From Phoma sp. XZ068 (Eukaryota > Ascomycota > Dothideomycetes > Pleosporales > Didymellaceae): a stretch of 64,000 bases of DNA. Location of the stretch: the NCBI GenBank assembly GCA_004835665.1, contig RBKR01000012.1:620001-684000 (forward strand), read 5' to 3'. Below the pieces are notes generated by a model. The model was not told the origin of the DNA. It searched no databases and saw nothing but the letters and a program-made list of their open reading frames with translations. Below, in pieces: positions 9,971-20,574 of the stretch. Numbering within the stretch: the stretch's first letter is position 1; every line of letters starts with the position of its first letter. The position numbers were made by a program, and so were the translations under genes.

Positions 9971-12900
9971 GGTGACTGAATATCCACGTTCGAGATGTTT
10001 ATGAAGCTACAACACCAGTTAGATTGATAAGATCAAGATGGGCATCTCAGCGTACAGTGGCGTGTGAATAGAGGTAACCAAGGACAAAATTGTCGACAAT
10101 GTTGCCTTTTGTTTTTGTAGTCGACCTGGAAGCGAGCTTAGGTCGTTGAGAAGCACAAGGTTGTATTTTGGAAGCTATTCCTGATAGAATCTAGTTGTGG
10201 ACGACTGACTGCTGAGCAGTTCTGCCCACTTTATATCTTGCTGCTCCATATGGACAACCGCGGCCTGCAGCTCTTGTCAACAACCGCGCTATGCTCGACG
10301 AACCCGTAATGATTTCTCTTTCACCAGCCCTGCAGCTCGCAGCAATATGTACGGTTGCACACTACCTAATTTGTCTTTACCCCGGCATTTTTGACTATCA
10401 CAAATTGATTACTCCCCGCATCCCCAGGTTTCCTGGCAGACCCACAACTGTCTCCTGTTTAGTTGATTGGCAAGGGTTACGACTTCTACTATTACTGATC
10501 AACTTTGGAATTACATGTGGCTGCATAGCTACCCGAATTCGACTTCAAGTGCCACCTGAATTACTCGATAGCAGTTCGAGTTTGGACAGTCCTTGGCTCA
10601 ACCCCCACACTTTAGCAGGGTACGCTTCGCAGTGACGACGAGGTGTTGTAGGATGATTTTCACGAACCATGAAATATCCTAGGCACAGACCCTCTGTTGG
10701 CCCTCATGAATCATCCACCATCCCGGATTCTGGTCGAGATCCACCGAACTGCAAGCGATCTGCAGTTACGGAGCTCCTAACGACGTTTGGCTCAACGCAT
10801 CTGCCCACAGATCTTCGCCTTATGCGTTGCCCCACCACTTTCGTGCTCAACTCCGGCTCGATCTCACGGCAGACATGTTGTCTACTCCTTAGCATCGCCA
10901 AAAGTGGTAATGGGTCCATGCACCTAGAAGGTTCGTCACTTTCGCTAAGATTCTCCTGCAATTGTGTACACTCTTACAAGGTGCACGCCACCTCCAACGC
11001 CAGTCACAAGCTTTGAAGCCCCCTGCTATGGAGCACAGCGTGTGCTTGCTTGCGAAGTAGAGATAACATATAGTCTTACTGCATGTATTGATGCAGTCGA
11101 GACTCAATCAAATAGTTTTCGAACTACAGTGGGGGTCACACACTATAATCGCTCAGAAGGAATGCTGGATCCGTCTCGGCTACAAAAGACTTTCACCCAA
11201 GGTGATTCAATCAATCGAATGAGCTGTGACTATGCTCAGTTGGGTTCATGGACCAAGTTCTGCGAAATCGTATCAGCATTCGAAGTTTCATTTCGGTTTC
11301 GAGAGTGCTGTCGGTGTCATGCCGCTGTAGAACACCAATATATGCCACCATTGCCAGTAATAGTTTACAAAACGTTGCAGACAGGTTCAGCTTTCACAGT
11401 AACTGAACAGACATTGCGTTCTGCTGTTGTGAGCCTAAGATTGGTGGAACTATGCATCGGCTCTCTAGCCGTAGCCGCTTTTCCGTCCGCTGTCAGGAAA
11501 GACCTGCACATGCTGCATCCCTTGTGCGATGGAACTTGCATACCTGCTTTCCCGGCCCCAAGCACTTGGCGGGAGATCGCCTATGTACGACCCTTGACGA
11601 AGACTTAAGCACTGCTTTGCCGATCACTGAGGCGCGGTGTTCTAGATTGCGTATGACCAATTGTGGGTCAAGAGGCCGCAGAGCCGCTCACACAATCGTT
11701 ACGATTGAGCTGTCACGGCGTAAATGCCATCCTGCAATAAGTTTGTATACTGCTTATTGACCCATAACTATCAGTACAGGAATGCCCCTTGATGTGCTAT
11801 AATGGACATGGGAATTGACATGAAACCGTCTACATCACGACACTTGCTCAACTTTAATTTTTCAAGTTGCGGTAACTGGCCTCATCATGGAATCGTGTTA
11901 AGGTTTTAACATACCGCAAATTCTGCGTTTGGTCGTACCCACTCATCATCAACAGTCAGGTACTGGCTCAACAGGGCGGCATTGACACCAAGGAATCAAG
12001 CCAGAAGTAGAGAACAGTGGGCATGATCAGGGCACATTACAGCAGCAGAGCCCGTTTTTGTCCAACGATGCAGGAGCTTGGGTCCGATGTAGACAGCATC
12101 GCTGCACTGAAGCAGTGAGAACGTACCAAATCGCGCACGAGCAACGTTGCTACCCTATCGCATCATGGGTCATTATTGGTTTTACCTGTCACCCGGTACG
12201 AGAATGCATTGTTGGTGGGATGCCTTGTACACGCATACGTTACATACATCGTATGCAAAGCGGCTAAGTGCATTGTATACACACTAGCTACCTAGGTACA
12301 CGTGCGGATCCTTCGGGACAAGCGTTCATATGCGTTCCACTAACTGACGAGCATAGTTGACGCCATTTAATAACTGCAGTGAGCATCACAGAGAAGTCCA
12401 ACAGGCGAACGCTACACGAATAACGATTGTGCAGTGTACAACATACGAGTGTCACAGCCAATACAACCCTCGCCCCCACGATGATATCGAACGACAAACA
12501 AGCTTCCTCGCCTCAAGTGTCACCAAAAAGAGCTAGATGGCAACCCCGCATTGCTGCTGCTACCAATCGCTGTTGATTCCCGTAATGATCAACCAGTCTT
12601 GGCTTGACCCGTGGTGGCTGCAACCGGTGGGAAAGGGGTTTGACTCGGACATCGATTGTAAATATCAACTCTTATACTCTGCTTACATCAAGTACGGAAT
12701 TCGCTTTTTTTTGGCCGTGATGAGACCACCATCTGGCCAAACCATGCCTTTCAAACACCTAGCCAGAACCCATTCGAACTCGGCTCTGTTGGACGCGAGG
12801 CTGGCATTTAGGCACCAATGTTACATGGTAGTAAACATGGCGCCACAAAGCACATGCCGAGACTGGACAAGGCTCAAAGACAGACGCTTGACTACGTCGT

Positions 12901-13285
12901 GACAGCGTGGACGTCCACATCTTTAGAGAATCGATGCATCTCGAATGTGTTTGAAGCCTCAGTGTGCAACATTGTGTCGCACAGCAGACGTCTTCGTGCG
13001 TCAAGCGGGCTTAAGCGATAGGGCTTTAAGCTCCTGAAAGAGAGGTCATATGCTAGCAGATTGTCGACGTTCTTATCAGACGTGACATATCTGTTCTTCC
13101 ACGTCGGCCCACATCTGCCCACGTTGCGTTGGCACGCCACACGTCCCATTCATTCGAGTGTCACGAACCAGATCTGACGAACTTCAAGACATTCAACATC
13201 AAGAAAAACTGCTTTCTCGGTATCACATCAACTTTTGACCGAAGCGCCATCGCTATGACTACAACTCACGTCTAACCTGACCAAC
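9971..13285. other. Gene-poor tract of 3.3 kb
   Basis: No convincing gene in this long stretch. The longest plus frames (10291-10635, 10964-11608) lack domain motifs; the first has two hydrophobic runs (ALQLAAICTVAHYLICLYPG and GLRLLLLLINFGITCGCIAT) and may be a remnant of a membrane protein gene. A perfect 7-bp inverted repeat (GCATACG/CGTATGC) lies at 12233-12256 with a 10-base loop. I saw no tRNA-like B box, transposase frame or terminal repeats. Confidence 0.45.
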
Positions 13286-15553
13286 CTACTTCGCCCGATT
13301 TGCCTTCCTCTTCTGCCTCTTCTGCGCAATGATCCTCGTTCGCTGCGCCAGCTTATCCTTGTCCATGTCACCCTCTGCACCTGCGGGCCGCTTGTTGCCT
13401 TCCGCTCCCGACCCAGGCGCCTTCTTGCCGGCATCCTTGCCCTTTGCTTTCTTTGCGTCCCGACCCCCACCCGAGCTCGAATCACGCTTCCGCTTCTGGC
13501 CCTTGCCGCCCTTTCCAGCCGTCGAGTCGTCCTCGGCGTCGGAATCAGCCTCGCCCTTTGCCACCTTAGGCTCGCGTGACTTCTCCTCTGCTGCCGAGCG
13601 ACGCGAAACGACGTTCGCGTTCTCGATGGCGAATTCGACAATGAGGCGTTTCCGCTTGTCCTCCATTGCTTCCTTCTGTGCTTTCTTGCTCTTTGGCATC
13701 TCACCCTTGACTTTGTAGTCCACTGCGTGACCGTTCAGCCATCGCAACCCCATGAGCGCGTTGCGGTGCGTGTAGTATTCAATGAATCCGTATCCTCTGC
13801 TCCTGCCTGCACCTGTGTCCTCGCCAACCTTTGATCCCTTCTCGGTCTCGAAGACGACCTTGGCCTGGCGAACGATACCCTTTCCTCGCTTCTTACGGAT
13901 CTTCTCAGCGATGACCATTTCCTCGCCGCCACGTGCAATTTCAGCTTTGCTGAGCTTTTGGCGTTTGCCGGTTTTTGTGTCCTCAGCAAATCCGACTACT
14001 GCTTTACGAGCCAGTTGTTTGAGGTCCTTCGAGGTGATGGATCGTGGGATGTTGCGAACTGAGAGACGGACAAGCGAGAGATGAAGGGAGGGGTTTTCTT
14101 GAATCTGCTTGCGGCGCAGGGTCGCACTCTCCTCGCGCATCTTGACTTCAGAGGGCGCGAGTTGCGAGTACAGCGGCGAATTCGAGGCAATGGTACCTTC
14201 GTTGAGGAGGTATAAGCGACGCTTGTCTTTGTCGCGGTTGAATCGGTTGGCGGCGCCTTCGGCGGTCAGACGGGTAGCTTCGTTCTTGTCGACAGCACGA
14301 CTGAGAGAGAGAATGCGCCCGTCCATGGTGTATTTGCCTGTTGGATCGGCGTCGGCGTCTTCAAGGACGGAGTGTGTGGTTGTAATTGTGGCGCCGTCTT
14401 TGCGCTCGACGTTCTTGGTGTGTAGCGTGACTTTGGGTACGCCCTTCAGGCAGTCGATCATCTCCTCCTCGTTGAAAAAAGCTACGAAGCCTGTGCCCTT
14501 AGGTCGTTCGGTGTCGCGGTCGACAACAACACGGGCGTAGCGGATGGCACCAAACTGCTGGAAGTGTTCCTTGAGACTGTCGTCGTCAACGGTGAAGGGC
14601 AGGTTGCGGATGAAGAGGACGTGGTTTGGTCGCTGTGGCTTTGGCTCCTCGAGCTCAACACCGCCCTCGTCATCTTCTGAGATATCCTCGTCGTCGTAGT
14701 CGGTGTTGCTGTCGTCCTCGTCATCCTCGCTGTCGCCCTCCTCTGATTCATCGTCTGACTGCTCTTCGTTTGACTCGGCGTCAGAGTCAGCACCCTCCAT
14801 ATCCACATCCTTCTTGTCTTCTGCCTCCTCACCCACTTGCTCGGTCTTCTGTAGAGTCTGCCAGGCATCCTTGTCAACAGCCCAATCCACCGCAATCGGC
14901 CTGCCGTCAATCTCCCTGCCGTTCAACTCAGCCAGGGCCTTCTCGGCGTTCTTTTTGCCGCGCATAGCGACGAAGGCAAACCCTCGCAGCTCGCCATTGG
15001 GCTTCTTGGGCAAGTTGATAAAGTGTGTCTTGCCAAAGCTGCGGAAGTGCTTCTCGAGATCCTCTGGCTTCTTGATGCTCCACGGCAGATTGCGAACAAT
15101 AAGCTTGGGCGTCTGGTTTTCCTTCTTCTGCGCCTCACGCTCCGCCTTTAACCGCTGGCCCTTGCTCTCACCGGCTCCTTCACGTTGCCTAGCCTCGGCG
15201 CTCTCAAGACGAATCTTTTTGCCCTGCAATTTTGTGCCATCGAGTTCTTCGAGAGCGCGCTGAGCATCTTCGACATCGGCGAATGTGACGAAACCGTAGC
15301 CCTTCGATTCTTTCGTGTCCTTGTCGAGAACAACAAGCGCGTTTTTGATAGGGTACGAGTCGGAGAAGAATTCGGTCAGTGCCTCGGTCGTGACTTCCTT
15401 CGCGAGACTGCGAACGAAGAGCTGTCTGCGAGCGTTGGACTTGCGGTCGTTTGTAGGCGCACTGGCTGCTTGTTCCACATCGGCGACGACGTTGATGGGT
15501 TCAGCGTCAGCGCCCTCCTCGGAAACGCGCTGCTTCTTTCTACGTGGTGCCAT
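13286..15553 (-). CDS. NOP4: Nucleolar RRM protein Nop4 (RBM28 orthologue)
   Basis: Intronless, 755 aa, start ATG at 15553. Four RNA-recognition motifs are visible: RRM1 about 43-120 (RQLFVRSLAKEVTTEAL ... KGYGFVTF), RRM2 about 148-230 (PKLIVRNLPWSIKKPEDL ... RGFAFVAM), RRM3 about 310-400 (NHVLFIRNLPFTVDDDSL ... KGTGFVAF), and a divergent RRM4 near 490-620 (VRLSVRNIPRSITSKDL ... SRGYGFIEYY). A strongly acidic Asp/Glu/Ser block separates RRM2 from RRM3, and the C-terminus is Lys/Arg rich, both typical of Nop4, a nucleolar factor needed for 60S subunit assembly and 27S pre-rRNA processing. Length and architecture match Nop4 of other ascomycetes. High GC coding sequence creates many open frames on the other strand, which I treat as shadows. 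Confidence 0.95.
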   Translation of the reverse strand: MAPRRKKQRVSEEGADAEPINVVADVEQAASAPTNDRKSNARRQLFVRSLAKEVTTEALTEFFSDSYPIKNALVVLDKDTKESKGYGFVTFADVEDAQRALEELDGTKLQGKKIRLESAEARQREGAGESKGQRLKAEREAQKKENQTPKLIVRNLPWSIKKPEDLEKHFRSFGKTHFINLPKKPNGELRGFAFVAMRGKKNAEKALAELNGREIDGRPIAVDWAVDKDAWQTLQKTEQVGEEAEDKKDVDMEGADSDAESNEEQSDDESEEGDSEDDEDDSNTDYDDEDISEDDEGGVELEEPKPQRPNHVLFIRNLPFTVDDDSLKEHFQQFGAIRYARVVVDRDTERPKGTGFVAFFNEEEMIDCLKGVPKVTLHTKNVERKDGATITTTHSVLEDADADPTGKYTMDGRILSLSRAVDKNEATRLTAEGAANRFNRDKDKRRLYLLNEGTIASNSPLYSQLAPSEVKMREESATLRRKQIQENPSLHLSLVRLSVRNIPRSITSKDLKQLARKAVVGFAEDTKTGKRQKLSKAEIARGGEEMVIAEKIRKKRGKGIVRQAKVVFETEKGSKVGEDTGAGRSRGYGFIEYYTHRNALMGLRWLNGHAVDYKVKGEMPKSKKAQKEAMEDKRKRLIVEFAIENANVVSRRSAAEEKSREPKVAKGEADSDAEDDSTAGKGGKGQKRKRDSSSGGGRDAKKAKGKDAGKKAPGSGAEGNKRPAGAEGDMDKDKLAQRTRIIAQKRQKRKANRAK

Positions 15554-16433
15554 GTCGAAAACGGTACGGATGTTTTTAATTTTCCTTCAAGTCGGGCTGC
15601 CAAACTCCAGAAACTTTTTCTAATATGCGGCGCCTTTTCTCTGCCGCTCCGGCGCTAACTGCGCAAAAAGAGGGGCTCTCCCGCTATTGGCGCACCGCCC
15701 TCACAACTCCACTCGCTCATCCTTCACACCCGGCATGACGGCAGCCTGCATGTCGCGCATCTTCACGTGGGCCTAGCTTGCAGCCTCGCACATTTTCCGA
15801 AGCGCGACAACCACAGAATGCCATTCTTCAGACCCGGCACGTGCGATTCCCATGCAGTTGTGGGTTGCTCAATGTCTGTCTGACCCGCTGCCCGCGGCGC
15901 TCAACGCCGTGTTAGTGCTTGGAGAGCGTCTGCCTTCACGTAGGATTGGCGGGCAATCCTTATCGCGGGGTGCCTTCCTGTGTTGAGAGTAGCCCTTGCC
16001 GCAACTGATACGAGTCAATAGTATAAGAGGTAAGGCGTGAGCCCTGCGATAATTGCCACTGCTGGGGCTTTGCTCCTCTGTCCCCCAAATATCATTACCA
16101 CAATATCTCTATTCTAAGTGCCCAATATCTGGACTTGCCATAGCTGCGGTTCGACTGCCGCAACCTTGGTCTTTCTCAGTACACTGCAATTGCGCCTCGC
16201 CTCGCCAACAAGTGCCATCATTATTGCGACAACCTCAGGACCTGCCATTACACACTGTGCTGATTGATCGCACTGCCCTTGGTATTACACAAACGCAAAG
16301 ATCCCTGGCAGCGAAGACTTTCCCCAAAAAATAAGAGGCTATCTCACTGCATCCCGCTAATCTGCTGGCCGAAAGCGATCTAGCTGCGCCATTGGCGTTG
16401 AATACGCATACTGTGGTGCAGGTGCCGGCAGCC
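15554..16433. other. Intergenic, divergent promoter region
   Basis: About 880 bp between the divergent NOP4 and MFS genes. A TATAAG element sits at 16022-16027, roughly 410 bp before the MFS start codon, followed by pyrimidine-rich sequence. No gene seen. Confidence 0.45.
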
Positions 16434-18262
16434 ATGAGTGCAACAAGGAGTTCATCATCAATTGTGGGAACGCAGAACTTTGGTTCAATTTCGCAACAGA
16501 TGGCGGAGACAGATCCTCTCCTGCCGCCGGAGCCCTCTGGCCCTTCATCGCGCACCATCGAGAGAGCGACTTTCCCGCCATCAATGGCCGCGATACTAGC
16601 CAAGATCGAGAAAGAAGTCAACCGACTTGACAACAAAAGCGACACCGAAACCTCTCAGTCACCGAAAGACGAATTCGAAGACGGTGCTACGCTTTACGAC
16701 AAGAAGTGCCTACTTGTGGACAGGCAGATAGATGCGTTTGGCATGGGCCGTTATCAGTGGATGATCTGGTCGCTCTGCGGTTTGGGCTATCTGATCGACC
16801 TGATGTGGGCGCAGGCGTTTGGGCTTGTTCTGACACCTATGCAACAAGAACTGGGCTTTGGAAACAATGAGACTGGAAAGCTCTCCACTGCATTCTCAGT
16901 TGGGTTAACGGCTGGCGCGCTTGTGTGGGGCATTCTGGTCGATGTTATTGGCAGGCGATTGGCTTTCAATTTTACAGTCTTGATTGCCTGCATTTTCGGA
17001 TTGTGTCTGGGCGCACCTGACGATTACAACACCATACTGGTTCTCACTGCTCTAACTGGCTTTGGCGTTGGCGGCAACATCCCAATCGACACCACCATCA
17101 CCCTCGAGTTTACCCCTGAGAGCAAGCGTTCCCTCCTCCCGCTGCTCTCTATCTTCCAGCCTCTTGGTGTAGTCATCTGCAGTGTTATGGCCTACGCTTT
17201 CATACCCGTCCACAGCTGCTCGCCGAACTTCTCGGAAGTCGGTCCATTGCCATCCTGCAAGAACGTTAACGCCGACGTGGCTTGCTGCAGGAAGGACGAC
17301 AATGTGGGATGGAGGTACCTACTGTACGTAGGATTGCTTTTAGTCTTCGTTGAAGAATACTGACACTGCACAGGTACACTCTTGGTGCGGTCACCCTGCT
17401 AGTTTTCGTTCTTCGATCCCTCATCTTTCGATTCCAAGAGTCACCTAAGTTTTTGCTCTACCGCGGTAGAGACGCACAGGCAATTGAAGTCCTAGCGAAT
17501 ATTGCTCTATATAACAAAACAACATGCAGCCTTACACTCGAGCAGTTGCAAGCTGTGGAGCGCGAGCATAGTACTATAATGGGCGGCGTTGACTCGAAGG
17601 TGGAGCGATCGAACTGGTCAGAAAGCATCATGCTCGAACTCTCGCGCCTTAAAATTTTGTTCTCGTCACCACAGATGATCCGTCTCACTACCCTCGTCTG
17701 GCTGACCTACATTTGCGACTTCACCGGCTTCACCGTTGCCGGCACTTACCTTCCTCGCATCATCGCCTTCAAAAATGGCGCGCTTAACCTCTCCCTCGGC
17801 TACACATACCGCTCCTACATTCTCATCTACCTCCCTGGGACGATTGGCGTCCTAATTGGCTCCCTACTCTACCGCACACCCAATATCGGGCGGAAGTACA
17901 CCATGGTCCTGTCTTCCCTGCTCATGTCGGTCAGCATCTTCGTGTTCAGCACTGTTAATAGCCCAGCCTCCAACATCGGTCTGAACGCTATGGAGTACTT
18001 TTTCCAGTCAATGTTCAATGCCGTACTTTATGGATGGACACCTGAGGCTTTCCCAGCGCAGATACGCGGGACAGCTTGTGGCGTTGCAAGCTTCTGGGGT
18101 AGGCTGTTTGGTATCGTGAGCCCATTGGTTGCGCAGCATCTATATGCGAGGAGCAGGGATGAAAAGGGAGATGTGAACAGTGTCCTATATCTTGCCAGTG
18201 GCGTGACGCTGGGGTGTGTGATTACGACGGCGCTGTTGCCGGTGAATGTATTGAGAAGGTAG
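16434..18262 (+). CDS. MFS transporter, SV2/SVOP-like
   Basis: Two exons, 16434-17323 and 17374-18262, with a 50-bp intron; 592 aa. Major facilitator with about 12 membrane segments. The N-terminal cytosolic tail of about 100 residues contains TDPLLPPE. The first half has GFGNNETGKLSTAFSVGLT and DVIGRRLAFNF (the loop 2-3 signature), then GGNIPIDTTITLEFTPESKR, which characterises the SV2/SVOP-like group of metabolite transporters in fungi. The second half holds PEAFPAQIRGTACGVASFWGR, again typical. The junction WRYLL/YTLGAV is continuous with the family pattern. Substrate cannot be read from sequence; related proteins carry organic acids or sugars. ATG at 16434 chosen over an in-frame TTG upstream. 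Confidence 0.9.
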
Positions 18263-19694
18263 GTGGAGGGTCCTGGTTGGCTTGAATGAAAATGGAAGAG
18301 GAGATTCGTAGCTATGCATATACCCACAAAGAATAGATAATATGTTCAACAGTTCACGCGAGCATATGAGCCGAGAGGGAGGCACCTAACAACGTATACT
18401 GAGTCCATACTGTAATCGGCCCTCGGTGGTCCACATGCTCCCCATGACCCAGGGTTACGAGCATAACACGCAACTCTCCTACAGCCCCTACGGGGCGGAG
18501 ATAATGTTGCAAGCGTTTGTTTGCTTACATGCTTCAAGGACTACGACTAATCTTGCAGGTCTTGATTAAAGCTATCTACAATTATCCTCCTAGCGCACCA
18601 CCTTTCCCTCTAGCCACAATTCTCACCGCAGTGTTGAAGTAGAACGCCATCGTAGGTGATTTTTACAGGGGGCGGTAGGAGAGATCATGGAGAATTCTCG
18701 AAATCAGATTCAGAGCTTAGAGCAATGAATTCACACCGCCGGCCAATCCTCAAGCCCCCATTGTCATCGATGATCCACGTAGCAACGCTTTGGGCGGCAG
18801 GAATGCGAACGAGGAGCAAATTACTGGTTTGCGTAGCCCCACTAAGCAATGAGATAGGAGAGCGTATTCTCACCCAAGTGAGGAGTGCATTGTTCAAGAT
18901 TGTGGAAGTGAGATTTGGGGCACAGACAAAACCTAGAAGAACTTGAGCTAAGTGCAAGTAACCTTTACACACTCAAAGTTCAGGCTAGCGATAAAAGCCG
19001 AAATGGCTTGAGAGTATGCCAGAATGGAGCGCTGCTTCTACATCTTTACCAGTCTGAACATGGATCATAGTGCCTCCGTTAAGGGTCCTTGGCTTAACGT
19101 ACTCGATCTCGATTCGCGAGTACGAACACGGAAAGCTTACCCCCGAACAATTCACGGGTCAAGATGGTCAGACGACAGATTGATAAGATATGACAAATAC
19201 CTAGGTACGTCGAAAAGGCCACCCGTGCCGCTCAATAGAGTTCAGACCCCACACTCCAGTCGTCACATCACGTTGAAATGCTGCTAACCACGCTAGCATG
19301 CTGTTTATCTTTGGCAAGGTTGAGTAAGGAAAAGTGTTCGCCTCAACGGACGCCACAGTGTAGCGACATCCAACGGTCCTCGGTATAGAGACGAGGTTAG
19401 GGCCGCTTTGCTAAGCCGAGCAACGCCGAAGGCAAGTGTCAGACAAGTAATTTTCAGAGAGGGGCATTGTTTGTGGTTGTGGTTTTACGGGTTTTTGTAT
19501 TACGATTAATGAATTACTCTGAAGGAGGGACTTCAGTCAGTCCAAAGGCCAATAGACCAATGTGTATGCAGCCAGGCTCAGCCCGTCTTTTTTGTGCGAC
19601 CATTTTCAGGTTGGGTTGTCTCACGCTTCGAGCCACTTTGGGTGTGGTATGTCCAATTTGACAGAACGCTCAAGAGATGTCGAAACGAACAGCC
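18263..19694. other. Gene-poor intergenic tract
   Basis: About 1.4 kb. The only frame with protein-like character is on the minus strand at 18685-18972 (see findings), which reads VATWIIDDNGGLRIGRRCEF near its end; it lacks an obvious start or partner exons and may be a gene remnant. No repeats or RNA genes recognised. Confidence 0.4.
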
Positions 19695-20423
19695 TTAGTA
19701 ACCACCCTTGCCAGTAACGATGATTTTTCCGCCATCGCATTTGAGAGTGATCTCATCGTCAAAAGTCCACTTCTTCTGATCAGGTTTCGGGGCTGGGTAA
19801 TGATCTTCTTCTTTCTTTGGAGGCTTGTGGTCATCATAGCCTTTGTTTGGCGGGTCTACAATAGAGCTTAGTACAAGCTGTAATGGTGTATCACAAAACC
19901 TACAGTCGTTGTGCTTGTAGTCATCCTTGCCTTTGTTTGGCGGGTCTACAACAGAGATTAGTACGATCTGTGATGGCGTATCAGAGAACCTACAATTATC
20001 GTGCTTGTCGTCGCACTTTTTCTCATGGTGCCACTCATCGTAGCATTTCTTCTCTGAAGCCAGAGGCGTTAGGAAATCTGATAGGCAGCTCTCACGATGG
20101 AGGGTCAGTAACTTACTATCTTCAGGGTACTTTGGCTTGTCCTCGGGGTACTTTGGCTTGTCCTCGGGGTACTTTGGCTTGTCCTCGGGGTACTTTGGCT
20201 TGTCCTCGGGGTACTTTGGCTTGTCCTCAGGGTACTTTGGCTTGTCCTCGGGGTACTTTGGCTTGTTCTCATGCTTTGGGTCCTCTGGCTTGTACGGTGG
20301 GTATTTGTTGTCAGGAGTGGGTTTGTAGTCGTTCTTGTGCTGGACATCGTCGCGGACCTGAAGGGGGTTCGCCGCAACGGTGAAGGCCAGAACGGCGACA
20401 ATGGCAGCCTGTGAGAGACGCAT
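19695..20423 (-). CDS. Secreted protein with KPKYPED tandem repeats
   Basis: Four exons on the minus strand: 20117-20423, 19994-20053, 19904-19945, 19695-19855; 189 aa. MRLSQAAIVAVLAFTVAA is a signal peptide, followed by NPLQVRDD (possible Kex2-type site after LQVR). Then seven perfect copies of the heptad KPKYPED, a short Lys/Cys/His-rich part (KKKCYDEWHHEKKC), two PPNKG-containing repeats and a C-terminal strand-rich tail (DDEITLKCDGGKIIVTGKGG). The intron model matters: read as a single open frame the middle contains leucine-rich sequence unlike the rest, whereas removing three GT..AG introns (63, 48, 48 bp) yields continuous charged repeats such as PPNKGKDDYKHNDYPPNKG. Likely an extracellular or cell-wall associated protein; function unknown. 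Introns 2 and 3 are near copies of each other. Confidence 0.82.
   Translation of the reverse strand: MRLSQAAIVAVLAFTVAANPLQVRDDVQHKNDYKPTPDNKYPPYKPEDPKHENKPKYPEDKPKYPEDKPKYPEDKPKYPEDKPKYPEDKPKYPEDKPKYPEDSKLLTLHRESCLSDFLTPLASEKKCYDEWHHEKKCDDKHDNCRFSDTPSQIVLISVVDPPNKGKDDYKHNDCRFCDTPLQLVLSSIVDPPNKGYDDHKPPKKEEDHYPAPKPDQKKWTFDDEITLKCDGGKIIVTGKGGY
19814..19903 (-). repeat. 90-bp intron-exon unit, copy 2
   Basis: Intron 3 (19856-19903) plus the start of exon 4 of the KPKYPED gene. Intron 3 matches intron 2 at 40 of 48 positions and the exon part again begins with sequence for PPNKG. Together with 19904-19993 it forms a tandem duplication that copied a whole intron. Confidence 0.85.
19904..19993 (-). 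repeat. 90-bp intron-exon unit, copy 1
   Basis: Intron 2 (19946-19993) plus exon 3 (19904-19945). Both introns begin GTAGGTT, keep a GTACTAA/G branch-like element and end TTGTAG. Confidence 0.85.
20118..20264 (-). repeat. 21-bp coding minisatellite, 7 copies
   Basis: Seven head-to-tail 21-bp units each encoding KPKYPED, almost identical at nucleotide level (a single A/G change recurs in the PED codons). Near identity implies recent expansion or active homogenisation. Confidence 0.95.
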
Positions 20424-20568
20424 GATGCCTGTCGGTGCTGGTGTTACAAAGCGATTGAAGTATTATGTGAGCGAAAGATGTAGAGCGATCGATACTGTAG
20501 CGACCAACTGAGAAAGTTGATTGCTTGTCTCGTCCGGTGTCGAACTTAAGATGGTCTCCCCTCTGTTC

Positions 20569-20574
20569 TTTATA
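20569..20574 (-). promoter_or_regulatory. Candidate TATA box for the KPKYPED gene
   Basis: TATAAA on the minus strand within GTGTATAAAGAAC, 146 bp before the start codon at 20423. Position is reasonable for a strongly expressed secreted protein; unproven. Confidence 0.5.

Noticed and set aside
10291..10635. Plus frame with two hydrophobic runs, considered as a membrane protein
   Set aside because: No conserved motif and no splice-consistent extension; at best a relic, mentioned in the gap entry.
12233..12256. Perfect 7-bp inverted repeat GCATACG/CGTATGC
   Set aside because: Too short and isolated to support a terminator, transposon end or RNA gene.
19695..20423. Single-exon reading of the KPKYPED gene (242 aa)
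   Set aside because: The frame is open throughout, but three stretches have perfect GT..AG ends and branch-like sites, and their translated content does not match the repeat character of the protein.
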